A program made the position numbers and the translations under genes. Positions 8,565 to 17,520 of a DNA stretch of 64,000 bases are shown here, piece by piece. This DNA comes from Nostoc sp. CENA543. Lineage in GTDB: Bacteria; Cyanobacteriota; Cyanobacteriia; Cyanobacteriales; Nostocaceae. The stretch spans positions 3,348,001 through 3,412,000 of the forward strand of contig NZ_CP023278.1 of assembly GCF_002896875.1 (NCBI RefSeq). Reading direction: 5' to 3'. Under the pieces are notes generated by a model. It ran no database searches. It had not been told where the DNA came from and saw only the letters and a program-made list of their open reading frames with translations. The stretch's first letter is position 1, and the number at the start of each line of letters is the position of its first letter.

Positions 8565-9119
8565 TTAGCTATGTTTAGGATATAACCAAGACCGAAATAG
8601 ACGGGTAACTCTAGGCATGACTACATAGGTTAATAGCAAAACCATAGTCACAGTAATAATAAAGGAAATAATGAGTGGTGGTAGACCTCGCAGCAGAGGT
8701 GTAATAAATATATTCAGTAAATTAATCAAAATAAATACGGAACCCCAAGTCAGCAAAGCTGTTTTGTAGCGTGGCGGTGTTTTGAGTGGTTGACCAGGAA
8801 GAGAAAACCAAGCTTCTAAACCGCTAATATGTTGTACATGGGGTTCAGATTCTACTAAGGATTGACCTTGAGCTAGCCAATATTCGCGATCGCGTGATGT
8901 TATCCAAGCTTTCATATTCTCATAGCCGTCAAACCGGAAGATAATCACATATTCAGGTCGGATACCAGGAAGGGGACGAATGATATTTGTACCCATATGA
9001 CCAGGATAGGTTCTGGCGACACTAGTAATATCTTTCAGCCAAGCCTCGTAAGCAGTTTCACATCCTGCTTTGACCACTTGTGTAATGACTACGGTGATAA
9101 TTTGATCATCTTGTTCCAT
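8565..9119 (-). CDS. Antibiotic-biosynthesis-monooxygenase-fold protein with two membrane helices
   Basis: The start at 9119 (MEQDDQIITVVI) is preferred, because the frame upstream (to 9164) adds a hydrophobic lead that does not belong to the domain. About residues 8-95 form an ABM ferredoxin-like domain: ITVVITQVVKAGCETAYEAW, then GHMGTNIIRP, YVIIFRFDGYENMKAW and the Trp-rich end. This is followed by PPRYKTALLTWGSVFILINLL and a second hydrophobic helix (IISFIITVTMVLLLTYVVMP), so the C-terminal half is anchored in the membrane. Proteins of this architecture are widespread and of unknown substrate. The ABM name comes from the fold and does not show antibiotic synthesis. No operon partner is visible. 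Confidence 0.82.
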   Translation of the reverse strand: MEQDDQIITVVITQVVKAGCETAYEAWLKDITSVARTYPGHMGTNIIRPLPGIRPEYVIIFRFDGYENMKAWITSRDREYWLAQGQSLVESEPHVQHISGLEAWFSLPGQPLKTPPRYKTALLTWGSVFILINLLNIFITPLLRGLPPLIISFIITVTMVLLLTYVVMPRVTRLFRSWLYPKHS

Positions 9120-9326
9120 TGCTACGGCTACCCATGAGAATAGGACAAATATATAAGCTTCCAACTAGCGAGGCTATGCACTAGCAAAATATAGAAGAAA
9201 CACATTTTTCTTCCCCTACACCCTTGTGTTTCTTGAGATTTAAGGACACACAGCTAGCTTGCGTCCTCAAGGATAATTAAACTAACTATTGTTTAAGTAA
9301 ACGTGCGTTCGACAAGTGTTTTTTAA

Positions 9327-9500
9327 CCTCTCCCCCAACCCCTCTGTCTTGAAAAGTTCTGAGCGGAGGTTTCCTCCGCTCAGACTTTTCGCTCCGACAC
9401 GGAGAGGGGAGTAAAAAAGGAACTAACCAATAATGGAAAATTAAACTTTTAAAGCCTCTCTCCGCGTCGGGGAGAGGTTTGGAGAGGGGTTCTGCTGAAT
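9327..9500. repeat. Compound inverted repeat (CTCTCCCC / GGAGAGG and CTGAGCGGAGG palindrome)
   Basis: A 12-bp perfect palindrome (9358-9369 with 9373-9384, loop TTT) is nested inside flanking CCTCTCC/GGAGAGG arms, and a second CTCTCCGCGTCGGGGAGAG hairpin follows at about 9456-9475. It lies in the gap between two minus-strand genes and may limit read-through. An 82-codon frame across it is judged non-coding. Confidence 0.75.
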
Positions 9501-9514
9501 TTACCAAACTCACT

Positions 9515-10432
9515 TTAAGTAAAGTGGTATCCAACTTTCCCCACTTCTAGACGGACGACATTAGCCGGAAAAACTCCCGAAGGTAGAGGTAAAAACATCC
9601 CCCCATTGGTGACAACATAAATTGCGGTATTATCACTTGCGCTTTGACCAAAGGCCACAGATGTGCTGCCAATTACACCTTGCTCGGCTTGAGCAATAAT
9701 AGTTGTCAATCCATCAGTACCAATCCGCACCACACTGTTATAAATGTGGGTGGCTCCGTAAAGGTTGCCTTCTAAGTCAAAAGCAAAGTCATCAATATTA
9801 GTCTTCTCTACAAATATTTCCGGCTCACTTGGATGGTCATCCATACCAAGGGGAATCCGTAATAACAACATTTGCTCTGTATTAGAAACATATATTGTTC
9901 GGCAAAAACGTTTGATACCATTAGCAGCCGGGATGGGATTTTCGGAATTACTACGAGCCAGCAACGGATGTTCTAACCAAATTGACGCACTGGGTTGAAC
10001 AATATCAATGAGCCAAATTGCACCCCGATAGGAATCTGCTGTCAAATATTTATTGTCTGAGAGAGGGGTAATGCCGTTGAGAAATATGGCATCTGGTAAG
10101 GTCAACAAGGTTTTGACTGTACCATCTTGGGTAACTAAAAATACCGCAGGTACAGAATCAGCATTCCAGCCTGTAGCAATCAAATCTCCATCGCTAGTGA
10201 AAGCCAGACCACTGACTTTACCTGCAACAGTAGCGTGAATTTCCTGATTACCATCTGGGGTGACGCGAACAATCTGGCCAATTTCGTGATTAGTGACAAA
10301 GATTGTACCATCGGCAGCGATCGCCAGATTTTCTAAAAAAGTATAGGCAGGGAAAGAGGTGATGACTCGGTAAGGAACTAAATCAATCGGCGTATCCTCG
10401 TAAATAGGCGGTAAACCTACAGCATTTTCCAT
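9515..10432 (-). CDS. SMP-30/gluconolactonase-like beta-propeller protein
   Basis: The 305-residue protein is built of repeated four-stranded blades with turns such as [53 protein letters not shown] and [16 protein letters not shown]. This matches the SMP-30/gluconolactonase/LRE-like propellers, which hydrolyse lactones or related esters using a divalent metal. The repeated acidic and Asn residues at blade tops ([21 protein letters not shown]) fit metal ligands. There is no signal peptide, so it is probably cytoplasmic. It starts 6 bp after the stop of the upstream SDR gene, so the two genes form an operon and may act on the same metabolite. The substrate is unknown. Confidence 0.8.
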   Translation of the reverse strand: MENAVGLPPIYEDTPIDLVPYRVITSFPAYTFLENLAIAADGTIFVTNHEIGQIVRVTPDGNQEIHATVAGKVSGLAFTSDGDLIATGWNADSVPAVFLVTQDGTVKTLLTLPDAIFLNGITPLSDNKYLTADSYRGAIWLIDIVQPSASIWLEHPLLARSNSENPIPAANGIKRFCRTIYVSNTEQMLLLRIPLGMDDHPSEPEIFVEKTNIDDFAFDLEGNLYGATHIYNSVVRIGTDGLTTIIAQAEQGVIGSTSVAFGQSASDNTAIYVVTNGGMFLPLPSGVFPANVVRLEVGKVGYHFT

Positions 10433-10438
10433 ATTGAC

Positions 10439-11185
10439 CTACCACTGTAATGTAAATGGGCCACCGAACTTCCGCATCTCTGCAAAAAACTGTCCTTGAA
10501 ATCCGCCATCGGGAAGCGTCGCTAAATAAACAGCTGTTTCTGCTCCCTCTTCTGCTGTAAATGGTGCGTTTTCTCCCCCCATATCCGTTTTCATCCAACC
10601 AGGAGAATAGGCATTTACCAGAATATTAGTCCCTTGCAGTTCTTTAGCTAAAATCGCTGTGATACCATTCACACCCATCTTAGAAAGCCGATAAGATGGT
10701 GCTAGAGGGTAATAATCATGGGTAATGGTGGCTAAAGAAGCCATTTCTGTGGAAACATTGACGATGCGGCCATAATTGTTGACCTGCATTAAGGGAATTA
10801 ATGCTTGACAAATTCTCACTACCGCTAAAACGTTAGTTTCAAAGGTGGCTTGCATCGTTGCTAGTTGTACAGTCAGCAAACTAGACTCCTCTGGTTGAGT
10901 GGTGGGATTGACACCTGCATTGTTGACTAGAATATCTACACTACCATAGGTTTCACGCAGCCATATAGTAAAATCTTGCACACTTTTGTCATCAGTAACA
11001 TTGAGTACGTGATAGTCTACATCCAGCCCTTCACTAGCTAATTTTTGCTTGGCGGTTGCACCATCTGTTTCATTACGACTCGTCAAAATTACACGGATAC
11101 CCTTTTGGGCTAACTTCCGAGCAATAGCATATCCTAAACCGCGATTACTGCCTGTTACCACTGCAATTCTCGTTGGAGTCGTCAT
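10439..11185 (-). CDS. Short-chain dehydrogenase/reductase (SDR), classical type
   Basis: This NAD(P)-dependent oxidoreductase has 248 residues. The Rossmann cofactor motif TGSNRGLGYAIA is at about residues 11-22 and NNAG at about 87-90. The catalytic serine lies in VNVSTEMASL, and the Tyr-x-x-x-Lys pair in SYRLSKMGVN. The end (GPFTLQW) is close to the family end. The SMP-30-like gene follows at once, and a LysR-type regulator is divergent with 85 bp between the starts. This is the standard layout in which LysR controls the neighbouring operon. The substrate cannot be read from the sequence. Confidence 0.9.
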   Translation of the reverse strand: MTTPTRIAVVTGSNRGLGYAIARKLAQKGIRVILTSRNETDGATAKQKLASEGLDVDYHVLNVTDDKSVQDFTIWLRETYGSVDILVNNAGVNPTTQPEESSLLTVQLATMQATFETNVLAVVRICQALIPLMQVNNYGRIVNVSTEMASLATITHDYYPLAPSYRLSKMGVNGITAILAKELQGTNILVNAYSPGWMKTDMGGENAPFTAEEGAETAVYLATLPDGGFQGQFFAEMRKFGGPFTLQW

Positions 11186-11270
11186 TTTTGTGACCTAAGA
11201 AATACTTTTAGAATTACTCTACTGAGATGTTATAAATTAAGCAAATTGATTTTAAAGATATATTGAATTA

Positions 11271-12188
11271 ATGGGATTAATAGATTTATCCTCCATAGAC
11301 CTCAACTTGCTGGTCGCCTTTGAGGTACTGTTGGAGGAACGCAGTGTGACGGTAGCAGCACAACGCCTGTATCTAGGACAACCAGCGATGAGTGCGGCAC
11401 TAGGAAGATTACGTCTACTTTTTCAAGATGAGTTATTTATCCGTATCGGAAGGGAGATGCAGCCAACAGCCAAAGCTTTGGAAATTGCACCAGGGATTTC
11501 AGCTGCTCTCCATCAAATCCGCCAAACACTAGAATCTAGTCGCAGTTTTGACCCCAAAACTTCTGAACATACGTTTGCTATTGGTAGTTCAGATTACACC
11601 AGCTATGTAGTTGTCCCCAAGCTGTTGGAAGTGTGTCGTCAAGTCGCGCCAAATGTTAATTTTCGACTCATTGGTTTTGAAAAAGATTCTGTAGGAGATC
11701 TGTTAGAGCAGCGAGAAATAGATGTTGCACTGGGTTTGTTTCAAAATCCCCCCAGACAGTCGATACAAATGCCATTATTTCAAGAACATTTTGTTGGTAT
11801 TTGTCGCCTTGGACACCCTGTAATTAGCCAAGGAAGTATCACACCGGAAATTTTCGCTAGTGTTCCTCAAGCTCTTTTTACCCTCCGACGAGACGACATT
11901 GGTGAAATCGACAAGGTGCTAGCAAAATATGATCTTCAGCGTCGTGTGATGTTAACTACACCGCATTTGCTCATATTACCTGCGGTGATTTCATCCAGCG
12001 ACTTGGTAACTGTCATTCCATCGCGACTGGTAACGCCATTTGCTTACCAAAATACGTTAGAAATTTTTGGACTTCCTGTACAAACAGAACCTTGGATGAT
12101 TTCTATGTTGTGGAGTAAACTGACGAATCAGGATCAGGCGAGTATTTGGTTAAGACAAATAATTTGTAGTATTTGTCAGGAAATTTAA
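11271..12188 (+). CDS. LysR-family transcriptional regulator
   Basis: The 305-residue protein has an N-terminal winged helix-turn-helix (about residues 8-66: LNLLVAFEVLLEERSVTVAAQRL, QPAMSAALGRLR, LFIRIGREMQPT) and a periplasmic-binding-protein-like effector domain after it. The helix-turn-helix shows the usual A-x-x-L-x-x-x-Q-P-A-x-S core. It is divergent from the SDR/SMP-30 operon, which it likely regulates in response to a small molecule. The gap of 85 bp is A+T-rich, and no single T-N11-A site could be picked with confidence. The stop codon is 1 bp from the end of the convergent SDR gene downstream. Confidence 0.92.
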   Translation: MGLIDLSSIDLNLLVAFEVLLEERSVTVAAQRLYLGQPAMSAALGRLRLLFQDELFIRIGREMQPTAKALEIAPGISAALHQIRQTLESSRSFDPKTSEHTFAIGSSDYTSYVVVPKLLEVCRQVAPNVNFRLIGFEKDSVGDLLEQREIDVALGLFQNPPRQSIQMPLFQEHFVGICRLGHPVISQGSITPEIFASVPQALFTLRRDDIGEIDKVLAKYDLQRRVMLTTPHLLILPAVISSSDLVTVIPSRLVTPFAYQNTLEIFGLPVQTEPWMISMLWSKLTNQDQASIWLRQIICSICQEI

Positions 12189-12189
12189 G

Positions 12190-12903
12190 TTAAATAGCCG
12201 CAGAATAGGCTTCATCTACTTTCAAGGTTGTACCTGTGATAAATTTGGCATTCTCGGAAATCAGAAAAGCCACTATCTCAGCAAACTCTCTGTAGGTAGC
12301 AGGACGACCAAACATTAAATCTGTCGGGACATTCCAACCTTCTAACTCTGACATTGAATCGGCGACAAAAAAAGGTGCGACGGCAATCATGCGGATTTTA
12401 TCGGTTCTGTAACGCTTGGCATATAGTTTTGTGAAACCTTCCATTGCGGCGCGGAGTGTGCCACTAAAGGGTGTCCCTAAGTTGGGTTCTTGAGAATCAC
12501 AAGCAGAAATGTTGATAATGACACCACCACCGGAACGTTGCATAGGTTGTGTTACTAGTTTGGCGATACGAACTACACTCAAAAACAGCATTTCAAAGTT
12601 TTCTAACCACATTTCATCAGAAATAGATAATAAATCACGGTGGGGTGGGTCGCCAAAACTATTAACTACGGCATCTATTCGACCAAATGTCGTTAAAGTT
12701 GTCTCTACTAATTGCTCTAAGTCTGGCAAATTGGTCATTGAGCCTTGAATGGCAATACCACCTAAGTCTTTGGCTAAATCTAAAACTCCAGGCGATCGCG
12801 CCATTAATGCCACATTGTAACCCTGTGCGGCTAATTCTTTCGCACAACCCGCACCAATCCCTCGGCTCGCAGCTGTAATTATCGCCACCTTTGCTGAACT
12901 CAT
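12190..12903 (-). CDS. SDR-family oxidoreductase
   Basis: The start at 12903 (MSSAKVAIITAAS) is chosen because the longer frame to 13032 overlaps the divergent regulator gene and encodes no family sequence. The 237-residue protein has ITAASRGIGAGCAKEL (cofactor loop), the NSFGDP segment in place of the usual NNAG (Asn-Ser-Phe-Gly), and IINISACDSQ. The YAKRYRTDKIRM segment carries a Tyr that does not sit in a canonical YxxxK, so the active site is atypical. Annotation as an SDR is firm, but activity is less so. It is divergent from a SufR-like regulator across a palindrome at 12906-12946, which probably controls both genes. Confidence 0.82.
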   Translation of the reverse strand: MSSAKVAIITAASRGIGAGCAKELAAQGYNVALMARSPGVLDLAKDLGGIAIQGSMTNLPDLEQLVETTLTTFGRIDAVVNSFGDPPHRDLLSISDEMWLENFEMLFLSVVRIAKLVTQPMQRSGGGVIINISACDSQEPNLGTPFSGTLRAAMEGFTKLYAKRYRTDKIRMIAVAPFFVADSMSELEGWNVPTDLMFGRPATYREFAEIVAFLISENAKFITGTTLKVDEAYSAAI

Positions 12904-12905
12904 AT

Positions 12906-12946
12906 GGTTACTTTCTAAAGAAAAAGCTTTAGAAAGTATGATAACC
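12906..12946. promoter_or_regulatory. Divergent operator palindrome between SDR and SufR-like genes
   Basis: ACTTTCTAAAG (12910-12920) and CTTTAGAAAGT (12927-12937) are perfect 11-bp inverted arms around AAAAAG. An outer GGTTA/TAACC pair adds further symmetry. A third CTTTAG half-site lies at 12975-12980 beside the regulator start. Confidence 0.75.
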
Positions 12947-12983
12947 CTCTGCATTTGACTTTGTAAAGAATTTTCTTTAGTTT

Positions 12984-13652
12984 GTGAGTATGACAAAAAA
13001 CTCACCCAAAAAATCATCCACAGTCCGCACACGCCGCGCTATTGTCAACTTACTCAAACAACGAGGTGCAATGGACTCTCAAGAGTTAGCAGCTTGTTTG
13101 GAGATTTCTGCAATGGCTGTGCGTCAGCATTTGTACGCGCTACAAGATGAGCATTTAGTTACCTATGAGGAAGAACCCCGTGAGATGGGGCGACCTGCTA
13201 AACTATGGCAACTAACCCCAGATGCTAACCGCCTATTTCCTGATGGTTATGCAGAGTTAACGTTGGGTTTAATTCAGGCGGTAACAGAAGCTTTTGGTGA
13301 GGTGGGATTAGATAAGCTACTGGAAGTCAGGACAAAACAGCAACTTGCAACCTATCAAGCACAAATATCTAGTCAAGATCCCTTAGCAGTCAGATTGGCA
13401 ACTTTAGTAAAATTGCGATCGCATGAAGGATACATGGCGGAGAGTCAAACCCTAGACGATGGGACATTTTTATTAATTGAAAATCACTGTCCCATTTGCG
13501 CTGCGGCTAACGCCTGTATAGGATTATGTGAGCAAGAGTTAACGATTTTTCAATCTGTTCTGGGAGAAGATGTCACAGTAGAAAGAGAAGAGCATATCAT
13601 AGCAGGTGCAAGAAGGTGTGTATATCGGGTTGCGAGTCAAGAATGTATTTAA
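12984..13652 (+). CDS. SufR-like winged-helix regulator with Cys cluster motif
   Basis: This DNA-binding protein of 222 residues (GTG start at 12984, or 220 residues from the ATG at 12990) has an N-terminal helix-turn-helix (MDSQELAACLEISAMAVRQH, about residues 30-49) and a wing ending GRPAKLWQLT. The C-terminal region holds Cys169, Cys172, Cys178, Cys182 and Cys212. The Cys169-x12-Cys182 spacing followed by a Cys about 30 residues later resembles the iron-sulfur ligands of SufR, the repressor of suf genes. Here it does not sit beside suf genes but beside an SDR gene, so it is a paralogue with its own target. An Fe-S or other redox/metal sensor function is inferred. Confidence 0.8.
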   Translation: MSMTKNSPKKSSTVRTRRAIVNLLKQRGAMDSQELAACLEISAMAVRQHLYALQDEHLVTYEEEPREMGRPAKLWQLTPDANRLFPDGYAELTLGLIQAVTEAFGEVGLDKLLEVRTKQQLATYQAQISSQDPLAVRLATLVKLRSHEGYMAESQTLDDGTFLLIENHCPICAAANACIGLCEQELTIFQSVLGEDVTVEREEHIIAGARRCVYRVASQECI

Positions 13653-13701
13653 ATCATTGTCAAATTGCTAATTTCACTATTTTTATAACAGTTGTGGCGA
13701 T

Positions 13702-14688
13702 ATGAAAAAAACCTTTTTTGTGAGTGGAATGATGTTTCTAGCTTTCGGATGGGGATTTTCACCATCTTTAACATCCGTAAAGGCTGAAACTTTCTCGGAA
13801 TTAAAGCAAGTCATCAAGAACGAAACAAACACTATCTCTGCTGCTAAAAAAACACAGTTAGAACTGCTCAACTCAGGAACGGGAACAAAGCAGAAATTAC
13901 GTTTTCAACCTCCACTCAATTTGCAAGAAACTGCAATTGTGAGGATGAAAATGAACATGAATATCTCGATAGGAGGCCAAGCTTCACCCAGTTTCAAACA
14001 ACCAGAAATTGTGACTACGCTACAGACAAAAGTCACCCAAATAGACCCCAATGGAGATATTCACTACGAGTTTTATTACTCTGATGTCGATTTGGTGGGA
14101 GATACCGATATTCCGCCAGCAGCACTTAACAATCTCAAGTCACAATTACAAAAGTTAGTTGGTTTCAAAGGTTCAGCTATCGTAGATCCTCAAGGAAAAA
14201 CCAAAAAATTGAATTTTGTTTTACCAGAGGGAGTGGATGCAAATCTCAAGCTTTTAATGCAGCAAATGTCGAATTCTCTTGAGCAACTTTCGTTGCAAAT
14301 TCCTCAGCAAGCAGTGGGTGTAGGATCTCATTGGCGAGTTACCTCGAATATAAATGCAGGGGGGATGAATTTCCAACAAATCACGACGTATAAGTTAATC
14401 AATCTGGAAAAAGGAATTGCTAATTTTAATATTGCTGTAGAACAAATAGCACCACCATCTCAAAATCTGACCACACCAGGATTACCCGCAGGGGTGACGT
14501 TAAATCTCAAATCTTATCAAGGTAAAGGTCAGGGAGAAATGACAGTAGCACTCAACAAACTAATGCCAGTTACCTCAAGGATGTCGTTACTTACTGATAT
14601 GCAGATAAGTCAAAAACAAGTAGGTCGTGTAGCAGAAACGGCAATCAATCAAAAAATATCTATAGACATGAATCTTGAGTCAAAGTGA
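13702..14688 (+). CDS. Secreted/periplasmic protein of unknown function
   Basis: The 328-residue protein opens with a clear signal peptide (MKKTFFVSGMMFLAFGWGFS, cleavage near VKAETF at about residue 29). The mature part is beta-rich with long soluble strands, for example ETAIVRMKMNMNISIGG, VTQIDPNGDIHYEFYYSDVD and VGSHWRVTSNINAG. It resembles uncharacterised secreted proteins of cyanobacteria and planctomycetes that carry DUF6263-type repeats, but this match is from memory and weak. No cysteine pair, catalytic triad or lipobox is seen. It is likely exported to the periplasm. Confidence 0.65.
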   Translation: MKKTFFVSGMMFLAFGWGFSPSLTSVKAETFSELKQVIKNETNTISAAKKTQLELLNSGTGTKQKLRFQPPLNLQETAIVRMKMNMNISIGGQASPSFKQPEIVTTLQTKVTQIDPNGDIHYEFYYSDVDLVGDTDIPPAALNNLKSQLQKLVGFKGSAIVDPQGKTKKLNFVLPEGVDANLKLLMQQMSNSLEQLSLQIPQQAVGVGSHWRVTSNINAGGMNFQQITTYKLINLEKGIANFNIAVEQIAPPSQNLTTPGLPAGVTLNLKSYQGKGQGEMTVALNKLMPVTSRMSLLTDMQISQKQVGRVAETAINQKISIDMNLESK

Positions 14689-14716
14689 TTACCCAAGATT
14701 TGTTGATAGTTAAAAA

Positions 14717-16657
14717 TTAAATTCGGTGAGGATTTACATAACGCATTTCAAAACGGCTTTGTTCCCAAAGTGGTAATAAAGCCTCTTTAGCAACATTTAA
14801 CTGGGATTGATAGAAACTAATTTTGCCGTGTTCTATAATCCAGATAAAAGTTCTAGTCATTAAATCTGCTGTAAAGCTCGATTCATATTGATAGTTATTA
14901 ATTCTACCGACTTGAGCATCTAGATAATAGAGAATATCTTTAAAGTTCCATTGGTTAAAATTACTCTTCATTTTATCTCTAGTATTACCAGCTTCCATTA
15001 AAGTTAAATTACGCAGTAAATAATCCATTCCTTCTATTGATGAGTCAGTATTCCTGAATAAATTGGTTAGTGTGTGGTAATAGTCTTTTAAAAATACAGT
15101 AGGAATATTTCCTACGTAACTATTTAACCAAAATTGTATATCTCTTAGATAAGGTAATAGCTCTCTAATTTCATGCACTTCTAAAATAGGGGTGCGTTGA
15201 CTAATATAATCAGCAATATTTTTCTTTAATTCCAATGCTGATAAATTATTTTTTCGTGCATAGTAATCAATAACTTTAGGAATAAATTTATCTAATAACC
15301 ATTGCTTTGTATATGTAGCAGTCCAAGTTCCTCGCGGGCCAATATCTTGTTTCCAAGCATTGATTTCACTAGTTGCTAAAGACTGGAGATGAATATCATT
15401 AATTTCATAAATTATATTAATTATGCCACTCGGTAACAAAGATAAATGATTTACAGGTTTAGGTAAAATGAAGGCATGATCACGGATTCCTCGACTCACG
15501 CGAATAGAAATTGCTTCTTGCTGAAATAGATGCCATTCTGTTTTACCTTGGATATAATTAAACTCATTGGCAAAGTCGTGCATTAACTGCCATAATTTAG
15601 CATCTACAGAAAATAGATGTACACCACGACTACCTAAAAATTCAATAAATTCAAAGTCCCAGGTTTCTAAGAGGTTTTCGCATTCGATGATGGATTGTTT
15701 GTATTCTTGGCAAACTACATCAATACATAAACATAAATCTGCTGTTTCTAAATCAGATAAGATAATTGTCGTTTGACCTAAAGTTACTTCAAAAGCATTT
15801 TCATCGATTTGTTTGATAAATTTCCGACAACCCCATTCAGGACGAGTATTCAGTCCGGTCATTAATTGACCTAAAATATCTCGGTGGTTGAGTTTAATTT
15901 GGCAACCTCTGAGGATGACACCGCTAAATTTAATGAGACATTCACCATCTTTAAAGGCTTTGGGTAAATCGCATTCTATAACAACTTTGGGTTTAACAAC
16001 AATCAGGCGATCGCCTTCTTGAAAAACAGCAGGTATAAAATCAGTTTGCGCTATAACTTCTTGTAAATTATTGCGTCTTAAAGTTTTTTCAATTAAGTTA
16101 TATTGGCTATATCTTAAAGTGTTAATTTGATTTTTATCAAGGCTGCTAATATAGGAATAATTATATTCTTGGTAAAACTCTGAAGCTGCACTATTAACTT
16201 TTAAAGAATAAATATTTTTATCAATAACACACTCTTCTCGATGATATTGTAGATATTTAAAAACTTTTATTTGATGACCATTCGTAATAATAAAAAACAA
16301 AGGCTTTAAATAAATGCTATAAAACTTTGCTTGGGCGATCGCCTCCGTAAAATTGTTAGAATTAGGCGACAAAGCAATCACAATCAATAACGATGTGTCA
16401 GCATTTTGTTGCATGACATCATCGGTGGAAAAGTATATTTGCAGATTTTCTAATTGATTACTGCGCTTGATATTTTGGTCATAATTTAAACTTGACTTTC
16501 TAGCACATAATTTATCTAAATAACCAAGATGCTGAAACATCGGTGTAATAAACTCAGTTTCTACATCCTCTTGGTTGCGTAAAATCCGGTAATCAAAAGA
16601 TTGTATCCATGTTATAAATCTCTTTTCCGCATCAGCAGGTAACATTTGATCATCCAA
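14717..16657 (-). CDS. Large protein with a degenerate HsdR-N-like nuclease domain
   Basis: The 646-residue protein has an N-terminal region (about residues 28-136) built like the nuclease domain of type I restriction HsdR subunits: NQEDVETEFITPMFQHLGYLD, then NADTSLLIVIALS, then IAQAKFYSIYLKPLFFIITN and GHQIKVFKYL. The acidic Asp (Asp87) is present, but the ExK pair normally found in the next strand (VIEAK-type) reads VIALS, so the nuclease site looks lost. The rest contains no helicase P-loop. The middle has DUF-like beta segments (FKDGECLIKFSGVILRGCQI), and the C-terminal 200 residues are helical. The gene is more A+T-rich than its neighbours. The function is unknown; a sensing or defence role is speculation. 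Confidence 0.55.
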   Translation of the reverse strand: MDDQMLPADAEKRFITWIQSFDYRILRNQEDVETEFITPMFQHLGYLDKLCARKSSLNYDQNIKRSNQLENLQIYFSTDDVMQQNADTSLLIVIALSPNSNNFTEAIAQAKFYSIYLKPLFFIITNGHQIKVFKYLQYHREECVIDKNIYSLKVNSAASEFYQEYNYSYISSLDKNQINTLRYSQYNLIEKTLRRNNLQEVIAQTDFIPAVFQEGDRLIVVKPKVVIECDLPKAFKDGECLIKFSGVILRGCQIKLNHRDILGQLMTGLNTRPEWGCRKFIKQIDENAFEVTLGQTTIILSDLETADLCLCIDVVCQEYKQSIIECENLLETWDFEFIEFLGSRGVHLFSVDAKLWQLMHDFANEFNYIQGKTEWHLFQQEAISIRVSRGIRDHAFILPKPVNHLSLLPSGIINIIYEINDIHLQSLATSEINAWKQDIGPRGTWTATYTKQWLLDKFIPKVIDYYARKNNLSALELKKNIADYISQRTPILEVHEIRELLPYLRDIQFWLNSYVGNIPTVFLKDYYHTLTNLFRNTDSSIEGMDYLLRNLTLMEAGNTRDKMKSNFNQWNFKDILYYLDAQVGRINNYQYESSFTADLMTRTFIWIIEHGKISFYQSQLNVAKEALLPLWEQSRFEMRYVNPHRI

Positions 16658-16768
16658 GGAAATCAGGCTCTAATAAAATTAACTATACAGACTCACTTTA
16701 CTATGTCGCTTTGAGTTAACTTTCCTCAGCAAAAAAATAAAAATAATTTCCACTCAGAATTATTCAAT

Positions 16769-16791
16769 AAAAAAGCACAGTTTCACTGTGC
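16769..16791 (-). terminator. Terminator for purQ
   Basis: GCACAGT / ACTGTGC with a TTC loop (written on the plus strand) has six A residues on its left, giving a U-tract on the minus-strand transcript leaving purQ. Confidence 0.78.
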
Positions 16792-16836
16792 CTTTATCAT
16801 AATTAAACAAAATATCATGCGTATTAGAGTCAAGAA

Positions 16837-17520
16837 TTACGTCAAAGCGGCTACCTTTTCTAGTAAACCTTGAAACAATCTCAACCCATCATCACCACCC
16901 AGCATAGGGTCAGATGCCCTTTCTGGGTGTGGCATCATCCCAACAACATTACCCTGACGGTTGCTAATGCCAGCAATATTATTTAGCGAACCGTTGGGGT
17001 TTTCGCCTGCATAACGTAAAACTACCTGTCCGTTCCCTTCAATCTCCGCTAAAGTTCTTTGATCAGCGTAAAATCGTCCTTCACCGTGGGCAATGGGTAA
17101 AGTAATCATTTCCCCTCTAGTGTAAGACTGCATCCAAGGGCTACTTTGATTTTCCACTGTCAAAGGGACGCGATCGCAAATAAAATGCAAATCTCGATTT
17201 CTGGTAAGTATTCCTGGTAAAAGTCCAGCTTCAGTCAACACCTGAAAACCATTACAAATTCCCAAGACTAACTTACCCTTTTGGGCATGGGCGACTACTT
17301 GCTGCATTACAGGTGAAAATCGAGCGATAGCACCACAGCGTAAATAATCCCCGTAGCTAAACCCTCCAGGGATCACAATAGCATCCAAATCATCAATATC
17401 CGTATCTTGATGCCAAACCATGCGCGTTGGCTGTCCTAGCAAGTCTCTAGTGACATAAGCAACATCGCGATCGCAATTAGAACCAGGAAAAACTACAACA
17501 CCAAATTTCATATTAGTCAT
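16837..17520 (-). CDS. purQ: Phosphoribosylformylglycinamidine synthase subunit PurQ
   Basis: PurQ is the glutaminase subunit of FGAM synthetase (step 4 of purine synthesis). It passes ammonia to PurL, with PurS as the small partner. The 227-residue protein shows the class I glutamine amidotransferase triad in context: GICNGFQVL (nucleophile Cys), MMPHPERAS (His and Glu), and the N-terminal FPGSNCDRD and PGGFSYGDYLR loops. Length and motifs are normal. It follows purS after 115 bp of heptad repeats rather than overlapping it. purL is not in this window. Confidence 0.96.
   Translation of the reverse strand: MTNMKFGVVVFPGSNCDRDVAYVTRDLLGQPTRMVWHQDTDIDDLDAIVIPGGFSYGDYLRCGAIARFSPVMQQVVAHAQKGKLVLGICNGFQVLTEAGLLPGILTRNRDLHFICDRVPLTVENQSSPWMQSYTRGEMITLPIAHGEGRFYADQRTLAEIEGNGQVVLRYAGENPNGSLNNIAGISNRQGNVVGMMPHPERASDPMLGGDDGLRLFQGLLEKVAALT

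Noticed and set aside
9286-9534. 82-residue minus-strand frame
   Set aside because: It crosses the palindromic repeat block and overlaps the propeller gene's end; low-complexity product.
12904-13032. N-terminal extension of the second SDR
   Set aside because: It overlaps the divergent regulator start and the palindrome; the Rossmann motif begins just after 12903.
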